NCBI RefSeq assembly: GCF_042677045.1
Contig: NZ_JBHTIH010000003.1
Span: 496,001 to 560,000 of the forward strand
Source: Lysobacter_K koreensis
Lineage (GTDB): Bacteria > Pseudomonadota > Gammaproteobacteria > Xanthomonadales > Xanthomonadaceae
DNA: 64,000 nucleotides
Reading direction: 5' to 3'
In this document: piece after piece, positions 57,320 to 64,000 of the stretch
How the letters are laid out: every line of letters begins with the position of its first letter
Numbering within the stretch: position 1 is the first letter of the stretch
Position numbers and translations under genes: made by a program
Notes under the pieces: model-generated
Told to the model about the DNA's origin: nothing
Seen by the model: the letters and a program-made list of their open reading frames with translations, nothing else
Database searches by the model: none

Positions 57320-58639
57320 GTGTCAGCTTCTGAGAAATCCGCACCGCAAGGTTCCCGTCTCGACCAGGTCACCCTGGCCGCGGGCGACAAGAGTGTCAGC
57401 CTGCCCGTGCAGCACCCGGTCCTGGGCGCGCCGTGCATCGACATCAGCAAGTTGCCCAAGGAAACCGGCTGCTTCACCTACGACGCGGGTTTCACCGCGA
57501 CCGCCAGCTGCAAGTCGGCGATCACCTACATCGATGGCGACGAGGGCGTGCTGCTCTACCGCGGCTACCCGATCGAACAGTTGGCCGAGAAGTCGAGCTT
57601 CCTTGAGGTCGCCTACCTGCTGATGAACGGCGAACTGCCCACGCCGGGTGAGTTCGACAAGTTCGAGCACGAGGTCACGCATCACACGATGATGCACGAG
57701 GCCTACAAGAGCTTCCTCGGAGGTTTCCGCCACGACGCGCATCCGATGGCGATGCTGGTCGGCATGCTCGGTTCGATGGCGAGCTTCTACCACAACGACC
57801 TTGACCTGGATGACCCGGAGCAGCGCCGCCTGGCCGCGATCCGCCTGATCGCCAAGGTGCCGACGGTGGCCGCTGCGTGCCATCGCTATTCGATCGGCTG
57901 GCCGATTCGCTATCCGCGCAACAACCTCGAGTACACCACGCGCTTCCTGCACATGATGAAGGAAGTGCCGAGCGAGCCGCTGGAACTCAACCCGGTCGCG
58001 GCCAAGGCGATGGACCTGTTGTTCATCCTGCACGCCGACCACGAGCAGAACGCATCGACCTCGACCGTGCGCCTGGTCGGGTCCACCGGCGCCAACCCCT
58101 ACGTGTGTGTCGCCTCGGGCGTGGCCGCGTTGTGGGGGCCGGCCCACGGCGGTGCCAACGAGGCCGTGCTCAAGATGCTGGAGGAGATCGGCCGCCCGGA
58201 GAACGTCAAGTCCGCGGTCGACAAGGCCAAGGACAAGGAGTCGGGCTTCCGCCTGATGGGCTTCGGCCACCGCGTCTACAAGAACTACGACCCGCGCGCG
58301 GCGCTGGTGCGCAAGATGACCCACGAGGTGCTCGGCCAACTGGGCGTCAACGACCCGCTGCTCGAGGTCGCGCTGAAGCTGGAAGAGGCGGCGCTGAAGG
58401 ACGATTACTTCGTGCAGCGCAAGCTGTATCCGAACGTCGATTTTTACTCCGGCATCATCTACAAGGCGCTCGGCATCCCGGTGGAGATGTTCACGGTGAT
58501 GTTCGCGATCGCGCGCACCGCCGGCTGGGTCTCGCATTGGCTCGAGCAGCAGAACGATCCGGAGAACAAGATCGGCCGCCCGCGGCAGATCTACACCGGT
58601 GCGCCGGTGCGCGACTACGTCGGCATCGACAAGCGCTGA
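57320..58639 (+). CDS. gltA: citrate synthase (type II, GltA)
   Basis: 439-residue TCA-cycle enzyme condensing oxaloacetate and acetyl-CoA. The N-terminal beta domain found in the hexameric, NADH-regulated Gram-negative type is present (about 15-70). Catalytic residues are H276 (AHGGANEA), H317 (GFGHRVYK) and D374 (VDFYSG). Start: GTG at 57320 with AGGAG about 8 bases upstream; the upstream ATG at 57306 is out of frame. A strong terminator follows. Confidence 0.97.
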   Translation: MSASEKSAPQGSRLDQVTLAAGDKSVSLPVQHPVLGAPCIDISKLPKETGCFTYDAGFTATASCKSAITYIDGDEGVLLYRGYPIEQLAEKSSFLEVAYLLMNGELPTPGEFDKFEHEVTHHTMMHEAYKSFLGGFRHDAHPMAMLVGMLGSMASFYHNDLDLDDPEQRRLAAIRLIAKVPTVAAACHRYSIGWPIRYPRNNLEYTTRFLHMMKEVPSEPLELNPVAAKAMDLLFILHADHEQNASTSTVRLVGSTGANPYVCVASGVAALWGPAHGGANEAVLKMLEEIGRPENVKSAVDKAKDKESGFRLMGFGHRVYKNYDPRAALVRKMTHEVLGQLGVNDPLLEVALKLEEAALKDDYFVQRKLYPNVDFYSGIIYKALGIPVEMFTVMFAIARTAGWVSHWLEQQNDPENKIGRPRQIYTGAPVRDYVGIDKR

Positions 58640-58664
58640 GGCGCGAAGTCTTCCAGACGACCAG

Positions 58665-58688
58665 ACGCCCCGCATCGCGGGGCGTTTT
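58665..58688 (+). terminator. Rho-independent terminator of gltA
   Basis: ACGCCCCGC (58665-58673), loop ATC, GCGGGGCGT (58677-58685), then TTT (58686-58688). 9-bp perfect stem. Confidence 0.88.
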
Positions 58689-58744
58689 CGTATGTGGCTT
58701 GCAATGGCCATCCCGCGGCATGGCGCGCGCGGAAATTGCCGCCG

Positions 58745-59407
58745 TCAGCGCTGGCCGACTTCGTAGCCGGCGATCTCGTCCTGCGCCAACAATTGCCGCA
58801 ACTGCGCCGCCGAGGCGCGCTTCATCGGCTTGCCGTCGATGCCCGACAGCGGGGCCTGGCGCACGACGTCGAGCGGCAGCACGGTGAGATCGAACGACAG
58901 GTCCTCGGCGCTGAACACCCAACTGGGAAAATCGCCGTCGCGCTCGCGGTCCAGGCGCAGGCGACGGCTGCGCGCCTCGGCGGGGATCAAGTGCTGGTCG
59001 AGGAAGCGCGGGACCGCGTCGGGGTCGTCGCAGTACAGCTGCAACGACACGGGGCTGTGCGCGTCCGCTGTACCCTCTAGCACCGGCCCGACCAGCCGCG
59101 GATCGAACGGGTGGAAGAACTCGAGCGCGCGCAGCGCCGCCTCGCGGCGTTGCCGCAGTCCGCCCGCGTTGTCTCGCTGGAACAGGCGCTGGTACTCGCG
59201 CAGCGCCTCCTCGATCTCGCGGTTCCGCGGCAGCGAGGCGTCATCGAAGATGCCCAGTCGCTCGGCGGCCTTGAGCTTGGCCTGGTGGAAGTCGCGCATC
59301 CCGCTTTCGGCCATCAGCCGTGCCGCCTCATGGGCGAGGCGGTGACGGCGTTCGCGGATGCGGGTTTCGGCGTGTTGCTGGGCGTGCTGTCGGACGAGGC
59401 GGTTCAT
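58745..59407 (-). CDS. conserved hypothetical, possibly nucleotidyltransferase-like
   Basis: 220 residues. I recognise a proteobacterial family with no firm function: an N-terminal RRHRLAHEAARLMAESGMRDFHQAKLKAAERLG helix, a charged LREYQRLFQ segment and a conserved FDPRLVGPVLEGTADAHSPVSLQLYCDDPDAVPRFL block that suggests a nucleotidyltransferase-like fold. It has sometimes been labelled a UDP-N-acetylmuramate ligase, for which I see no motifs. ATG at 59407 is chosen over GTG at 59428 because GGAGG lies 5-9 bases before it. Upstream on the same strand is mrcA. Confidence 0.75.
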   Translation of the reverse strand: MNRLVRQHAQQHAETRIRERRHRLAHEAARLMAESGMRDFHQAKLKAAERLGIFDDASLPRNREIEEALREYQRLFQRDNAGGLRQRREAALRALEFFHPFDPRLVGPVLEGTADAHSPVSLQLYCDDPDAVPRFLDQHLIPAEARSRRLRLDRERDGDFPSWVFSAEDLSFDLTVLPLDVVRQAPLSGIDGKPMKRASAAQLRQLLAQDEIAGYEVGQR

Positions 59408-59537
59408 GAGGACCTCCACGGCGGGCACCGCGACGGCGAGGCTGCGCGTCGCGGCCGGTCGCGGGGACCGGCAGATCGAACGCTAGCACGGCCACCATGA
59501 AAGCCCGCTGGCGGCGGGTGCGCCTAGTCGCGGTGGG

Positions 59538-62054
59538 TCAGAAGATGTCGAACGACTCTTCCGCCGGCGCGGCGGCTTCATCCGTACCGTAGTCGACGTA
59601 GCTTTCCATGCGCTCGAGGTCCTCGACCTTGACCCATTCCTGCACGCCGCCGCTACCTTCGGGCACCAGGCTGCCATTGGCGGACACCGAGACCTTGATC
59701 ATGCCTTCGGGCGGGTCATTGGCCGCGATCGGCTGGTCCTTGAGCGCGACGCGCATGTACTCGATCCAGATCGGCAGCGCGGCCTTGCCCCCGTATTCGC
59801 GGTAGCCCAGCGACTTGTAGTCGTCGCGGCCGACCCAGACGGTGGTGACGTACTGGCCGCCGAAGCCGGAGAACCACGCGTCGCGATGCTCATTGGTCGA
59901 CCCGGTCTTGCCGCCGACGTCCTCGCGGCCGAGCACCTTGGCCGCGGTGCCCGTGCCGCGCTGGACCACGTCGCGCATCATCGAGGTCATCTGGTAGGCG
60001 ATGCGTTCGTCGATCGCGCGCGGCGCCAGCAGCAGGTCGGCGAGGTTGGCCGGCTTCTCGGCGCGCTTGACCGGCTCCTTGGCCTTGGGGTCGGGCGTCT
60101 TGGCCGGCTCGCCGGTGCCGCTGGCCGGGCCGAGGTCGAAGCCTTCGACCACCGTCGAGGTGGTGCGCACCTGGCCGCCGACCGCGGTCGCGCTGCCGCC
60201 GCAGCCGTGGCAGCCGACCGCGGGTTTTTCCTTGAACACCAGCGCGCCGTTGCGGTCCTTGACCTCGTCGATGAACCACGGCGTGATCCGGAAGCCGCCG
60301 TTGGCGAACACCGAGTAGGCGCGCGCGATCGACAGCGGGGTCAGCGAGGCGGTGCCCAGCGACATCGACAGATTCGGCGGCAGGCTGGCTTCCTCGAAGC
60401 CGAAGTGGCTGATGTACTTGCGCGCGTAGTCGACGCCGATCGCGTCGAGCAACCGCACCGAGACCAGGTTGCGCGAGCGCACGAGGGCCTCGCGCACGCG
60501 CATCGGCCCGGCGAACCTGCCGTCGTCGTTCTGCGGCCGCCACAGGTGGCCGCGGCGGTCCTGGAACACGACTGGGGCGTCGAGCACGACCGAAGCGGGG
60601 TTGAAGCCGCGCTCGAACGACGAGGCATACAGGAACGGCTTGAAGCTCGAGCCGGGCTGGCGCCGGGCCTGGGTCGCGCGGTTGAACTTGTTGCCGGCGA
60701 AGCTGTAGCCGCCGCTAAGCGCGCGCAGCGCGCCGTTCATGGGTTCCAGCGAGACCAGCGCGGCCTGCGCCTGCGGCAGCTGCTCGAGCTTGTAAACGGC
60801 CTTGGCCGGGGTTGCTGGCTTCTGCTCGCCGGCTTTGGCGTCGGCCTCGACGAGTTGCACCCGCACCAGGTCGCCGCGCTTCAGGCTGGCGGGGCTTTGT
60901 CCCCCCCAACCCTGGCTGGCGCCCAGTTCGATCTGCGTGCCGTCCCCCAGCACCAGGCCGGCCTTGCCTTCGCCGGTGCGCAGCACGATCGCCGGCAGCA
61001 GCCCGGCCTGCGCCGGGATGCCGCGCAGGCGCACGCTGGCGGCCGTGGCGTCTTCGTCGGCGGCCAGGTCGAAATGCTGTTCCACGCCGTGCCAGCCGCG
61101 GCGGCGGTCGTAGATCGCCAGCCCGTCGCGCACCGCCTTGTCGGCGGCAACCTGCAACACCGGGTCGATGGTGGTGGTGACGTGATACCCCTTGGTCAGC
61201 GCCTCCGGGCCGTAGCGCGCGATCATTTCCTGGCGAACCATCTCGGCGACATACGGCGCGTAGACCTCGACCGGGCGTTCGTGGGGAGTCGCATGCATGG
61301 CCGCCGCCTGGGCCTGCGCAGCCTCGGCGGCGCTGATGAAGCGCAGTTCGGCCATGCGGTCGAGGATGTAGTCGCGGCGCTCCTTGGCGCGCTCGGGGTT
61401 GCTGAGCGGGTTGCCGCTGGACGGAAACTTGGGGATGCCAGCCAGCGATGCCATCTCGTCCAGGCTCAGCTCGGCCATCTGCTTGCCGTAGTAGAACTCG
61501 GCCGCGGCGCCGACGCCGTAGGCGCGGTTGCCGAAGAAACTCTTGTTGAGGTAGAGCTCGAAGATCTCGTCCTTGCTCAGCTCGCGCTCCATGCGCATGG
61601 CCAGCAGCATCTCGGCCAGCTTGCGGGTGTAGCTGTACTCCGAGCTCAGGAAGAACTGACGCGCCACCTGCTGGGTGATGGTCGAGCCGCCCGGCACGCG
61701 TTTGTCGTCGGTGGTCGCCAGCAGCCACACCGCACGGCCGATGCCCTTGGGGTCGATGCCGTGGTGCTGGTAGAAGCGCGAGTCCTCGATCGCGATGAAG
61801 GCCTGCTTGAGTCGCAGCGGCACCTTTTCGATCTCGATCGGATAGCGCCGGGTCTCGCCGAACAGCGCCATCAGGCGGCCGTCGCGGGCATAGACGTACA
61901 TCGGTTCCTGCATCTCGACGTTGCGCAGCGTCTCCACGTCGGGCAGTTTCGGAGCGATCAGGTAGTACAGGGTGCCCAGCGCGAGGGCGCCAAGCAGTGC
62001 GAGACCGGCGAACGCGAACAGCGCCCAGCGCAGCAGACGACGGAAACGGGGCAT
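59538..62054 (-). CDS. mrcA: penicillin-binding protein 1A (bifunctional class A)
   Basis: 838-residue inner-membrane peptidoglycan synthase with glycosyltransferase and transpeptidase activity. TM helix at about 12-34, GT51 domain with catalytic E90 (IEDSRFYQHHGID) and GGSTITQQVARQFFL, PBP1A-type OB insert (about 320-430), and transpeptidase motifs SSFK (S469-K472), SRN and KTGST near 714. A loop in the transpeptidase domain carries GCHGCGG, a CxxC pair not in E. coli PBP1A. Start MPRFRRLLRW has a weak SD about 14 bases away. Divergent from pilM, a widespread arrangement. Confidence 0.95.
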   Translation of the reverse strand: MPRFRRLLRWALFAFAGLALLGALALGTLYYLIAPKLPDVETLRNVEMQEPMYVYARDGRLMALFGETRRYPIEIEKVPLRLKQAFIAIEDSRFYQHHGIDPKGIGRAVWLLATTDDKRVPGGSTITQQVARQFFLSSEYSYTRKLAEMLLAMRMERELSKDEIFELYLNKSFFGNRAYGVGAAAEFYYGKQMAELSLDEMASLAGIPKFPSSGNPLSNPERAKERRDYILDRMAELRFISAAEAAQAQAAAMHATPHERPVEVYAPYVAEMVRQEMIARYGPEALTKGYHVTTTIDPVLQVAADKAVRDGLAIYDRRRGWHGVEQHFDLAADEDATAASVRLRGIPAQAGLLPAIVLRTGEGKAGLVLGDGTQIELGASQGWGGQSPASLKRGDLVRVQLVEADAKAGEQKPATPAKAVYKLEQLPQAQAALVSLEPMNGALRALSGGYSFAGNKFNRATQARRQPGSSFKPFLYASSFERGFNPASVVLDAPVVFQDRRGHLWRPQNDDGRFAGPMRVREALVRSRNLVSVRLLDAIGVDYARKYISHFGFEEASLPPNLSMSLGTASLTPLSIARAYSVFANGGFRITPWFIDEVKDRNGALVFKEKPAVGCHGCGGSATAVGGQVRTTSTVVEGFDLGPASGTGEPAKTPDPKAKEPVKRAEKPANLADLLLAPRAIDERIAYQMTSMMRDVVQRGTGTAAKVLGREDVGGKTGSTNEHRDAWFSGFGGQYVTTVWVGRDDYKSLGYREYGGKAALPIWIEYMRVALKDQPIAANDPPEGMIKVSVSANGSLVPEGSGGVQEWVKVEDLERMESYVDYGTDEAAAPAEESFDIF

Positions 62055-62219
62055 CGAAGCGGGGTTCCTGGGGGCGAGGATTGCGGGTGTTGTGGGCGTG
62101 GAGTATAGAGGAGCCGGGGACGCGGACCGGGGTAGAAACGGGCCAGAGTGGGTGGTCCACGGGGTTACCGGGGGGATGGGCTTTTTTTGGCAAGGCCATC
62201 ACGAATCAGAAACTAGTGG

Positions 62220-62248
62220 TTGCCAGCCTGTGAAAAGTCCGTTATCTA
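62220..62248 (+). promoter_or_regulatory. candidate promoter of pilM operon
   Basis: TTGCCA (62220-62225) and TTATCT/TATCTA (62242-62248) with 16-17 bases between. Transcription would begin near 62254, about 45 bases before the pilM GTG. It lies in the 245-bp mrcA-pilM divergent gap. Confidence 0.4.
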
Positions 62249-62299
62249 AGCGGGGCCACACAAAGTTTGCGTAAGCGCTTGTGGCAAGGGGAGAAGACT

Positions 62300-63358
62300 G
62301 TGGGTGTGATCACGAAAAGCCAGCCGGCGCTCGTCGGCGTGGATATCAGCTCGACTGCCGTCAAGCTGTTGCAGCTCTCGCGGGCCGGCAACCGCTATCG
62401 CGTCGAGCATTACGCGGTCGAACCGCTGCCACCCAACGCGGTGGTCGAGAAGAACATCGTCGAGGTCGAGGCGGTGGGCGAGGCGATCAAGCGCGCGCTC
62501 AACCGGTCCGGTTCCCGTGCCAAGTACGCAGCCGCCGCGGTGGCCGGTTCGGCGGTGATCACCAAGGTGATCCCGATGCCGGCGGACATCGATGGCGACG
62601 AGCTGGAGGCGCAGGTCGAGCTCGAGGCTGTCAACTACGTCCCGTACCCGATCGAGGAAGTGAACCTCGATTTCGAGGTGCTCGGGCCGATGCCCAACAG
62701 TCCCGACTCGGTGCAGGTGCTGCTGGCCGCATCGCGCTCGGAGAACGTCGAGGTTCGCGCCTCGGCGCTCGAGCTCGGTGGCCTGACCCCTCGGGTCATG
62801 GACGTCGAGGCGTTCGCGATCGAGAACGCGTTCGCGCTGCTCGCCGACCAGCTCAGCAGCCCGCGTGACGGCATCGTCGCCCTGATCGACTCGGGCGCGA
62901 CCATGACCACGCTCAGCGTGCTGCGCAACGGCCGCAGCCTCTACAACCGCGAACAGGTGTTCGGTGGCAAGCAACTCACCGACGAAGTCATGCGTCGCTA
63001 CGGGCTGAGCTACGAGGAAGCCGGCCTGGCAAAACGCCAGGGCGGATTGCCGGAGAGCTACCAGCCCGAGGTGCTCGAGCCGTTCAAGGAGGCGATGGTG
63101 CAGCAGATCAGCCGCCTGCTGCAGTTCTTCTACGCGGGTAGCGAATTCAACCGCGTCGACCAGATCGTGATCGCCGGTGGTTGCGCCGCGATTCCGGGCA
63201 TCGCGCAGATGGTCGAGGAGCAGCTGGGCGTACCCACGATGATCGCCAACCCGCTGGCGCACATGACGCTCGGCCCCCGCGTGCAGGCGCACGCACTGGC
63301 GCAGGACGCGCCGGCACTGATGATCGCCTGCGGCTTGGCCTTGAGGAGCTTCGACTGA
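62300..63358 (+). CDS. pilM: type IV pilus assembly protein PilM
   Basis: 352-residue actin-like cytoplasmic ATPase of the pilus alignment subcomplex, which binds the N-terminus of PilN. FtsA/actin fold motifs: PALVGVDISSTAVKLLQLS (phosphate 1), IALIDSGATMTTLSV (phosphate 2) and VDQIVIAGGCAAIPG (adenosine). GTG at 62300 is chosen: AGGGGAG lies about 7 bases upstream and the protein then begins like other PilM proteins; an upstream TTG lacks an SD. Its stop overlaps the pilN start (TGATG). First gene of pilMNOPQ. Confidence 0.95.
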   Translation: MGVITKSQPALVGVDISSTAVKLLQLSRAGNRYRVEHYAVEPLPPNAVVEKNIVEVEAVGEAIKRALNRSGSRAKYAAAAVAGSAVITKVIPMPADIDGDELEAQVELEAVNYVPYPIEEVNLDFEVLGPMPNSPDSVQVLLAASRSENVEVRASALELGGLTPRVMDVEAFAIENAFALLADQLSSPRDGIVALIDSGATMTTLSVLRNGRSLYNREQVFGGKQLTDEVMRRYGLSYEEAGLAKRQGGLPESYQPEVLEPFKEAMVQQISRLLQFFYAGSEFNRVDQIVIAGGCAAIPGIAQMVEEQLGVPTMIANPLAHMTLGPRVQAHALAQDAPALMIACGLALRSFD

Positions 63359-64000
63359 TGGCACGCATCAACCTCCTCCCGTGGCGCGCCGAACGGCGCA
63401 AGCAGCGCCAGAAGGAATTCGTGACGATGCTCGGCCTGGCGGCGATCGCCGCCGTCGTGCTGTCGTTCATGATCATCAGCTATTACAGCAGCCAGATCAG
63501 CGGCCAGAACGAACGCAACACCTTCCTGCGCGACCAGATCACCCAGCTCGACCAGCAGATTACCGAGATCGAAGAGCTCGACAAGAAAAAGGCCAAGCTG
63601 CTGGCGCGAAAGGAAGTGATCGAGCAATTGCAGGCCAACCGTTCGCAGATGGTCCACCTGTTCGACTCGCTGGTCCGCACCATTCCCGACGGCGTGGTGC
63701 TCACGTCGATCAAGCAGGACGACACCATCCTCACGCTGGAGGGTCGCTCGCAGTCCAACGCGCGGGTCAGCACCTACATGCGCAGCCTCGAAGGCTCGGG
63801 CTGGATGACCAACCCCGACCTGTCGATCATCGAGGCCAAGGGCACCGACAAGGGCCTGCCGTACGAGTTCAAGTTGCAGGTCAAGCTGGCCAACCCGAAC
63901 GCGCCGAAGGATGAGGACGGTGACGGCGAGCAGGATGTGCCCGCCGCGACCCCCGCCACCGCCACGCCGGCTGCCGCGCCCGCCACGACGGCTCCCGCCG
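63358..64000 (+). CDS. pilN: type IV pilus assembly protein PilN (3' truncated by window)
   Basis: 214 residues visible, no stop before the window ends. Cytoplasmic N-terminus ARINLLPWRAERRK carries the INLLPWR motif that docks in PilM. A TM helix spans about 24-44, a periplasmic coiled coil 45-85, then a ferredoxin-like domain (to about 180). The last 30 visible residues are Asp/Glu then Ala/Pro/Thr-rich, an extension not in Pseudomonas or Thermus PilN. ATG overlaps the pilM stop. Confidence 0.95.
   Translation, partial: MARINLLPWRAERRKQRQKEFVTMLGLAAIAAVVLSFMIISYYSSQISGQNERNTFLRDQITQLDQQITEIEELDKKKAKLLARKEVIEQLQANRSQMVHLFDSLVRTIPDGVVLTSIKQDDTILTLEGRSQSNARVSTYMRSLEGSGWMTNPDLSIIEAKGTDKGLPYEFKLQVKLANPNAPKDEDGDGEQDVPAATPATATPAAAPATTAPA

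Noticed and set aside
62055..62299. Sigma-54 promoter before pilM
   Set aside because: TGGCAAGG is present near 62188, but the matching TTGC element at the right spacing is missing.

Overview
This window is 64 kb of very GC-rich gammaproteobacterial chromosome. Gene content and order point to the family Lysobacteraceae/Xanthomonadaceae (a Lysobacter- or Luteimonas-like organism). Clues are the ruvC-ruvA-kup-ruvB-ybgC-tol order, a zinc-free type B L31, a ZapB-like TIGR02449 gene next to zapA, DUF3011 proteins, and GTAG-headed REP palindromes. The family call is inference from gene order, not a database match. I see no prophage, insertion sequence, CRISPR array or integron; the region is mostly core genome.

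Layout. (1) 0-10 kb: clpB behind a good sigma-32 promoter, a TonB-dependent receptor, yceH, a YbaL-type K+/H+ antiporter, the ABC-F gene yheS and an FmdB zinc-ribbon gene. (2) 10-16 kb: two DUF3011 secreted proteins, aspS, a GNAT acetyltransferase, an alpha/beta hydrolase and yebC. (3) 16-27 kb: the ruvC-ruvA-kup-ruvB-ybgC-tolQRAB-pal-cpoB block, covering Holliday-junction resolution, potassium uptake and the Tol-Pal envelope machine. Between its genes lie C/G-rich inverted repeats. (4) 27-31.5 kb: a REP cluster, queE and queC (7-deazaguanine synthesis), tRNA-Lys, rpiA, an EVE-domain gene, 5-formyl-THF cyclo-ligase, the 6S RNA gene (absent from the protein ORFs but clear in sequence) and zapA with its ZapB-like partner. 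(5) 31.7-45.2 kb: a cyclic-di-GMP neighbourhood. It holds a 1,525-residue periplasmic-propeller PAS-GGDEF-EAL protein, ygfB-pepP, pepQ, a CHASE-PAS-GGDEF-EAL protein, and a convergent PilZ/DUF1631 gene pair. (6) 45.3-49 kb: a tightly overlapping VOC-rdgB-ABM-hemW run, then rph. (7) 48.9-56.8 kb: yicC-gmk-rpoZ-spoT-ridA-recG and a nucleoside hydrolase. (8) 56.8-64 kb: rpmE2, gltA, a conserved hypothetical, and mrcA (PBP1A) divergent from pilM-pilN, the first type IV pilus assembly genes, which run off the window.

The most interesting observations are these. Five genes (yheS, ruvB, queE, spoT and the ZapB-like gene) have a -10-like hexamer exactly six bases before the start codon and no Shine-Dalgarno, so they may be leaderless. 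The clpB heat-shock promoter is nearly perfect. The 6S RNA is clear, with a 14-bp tandem repeat just beyond it. A compact cyclic-di-GMP locus contains a DUF1631 protein that carries a Gly/His-rich linker and a PilZ-like tail and is translationally coupled to a PilZ protein. Finally, one intergenic repeat appears to supply the C-terminus of the GNAT protein. None of these amounts by itself to a proven new system; the DUF1631/PilZ/GGDEF-EAL locus is the best candidate for undescribed biology.
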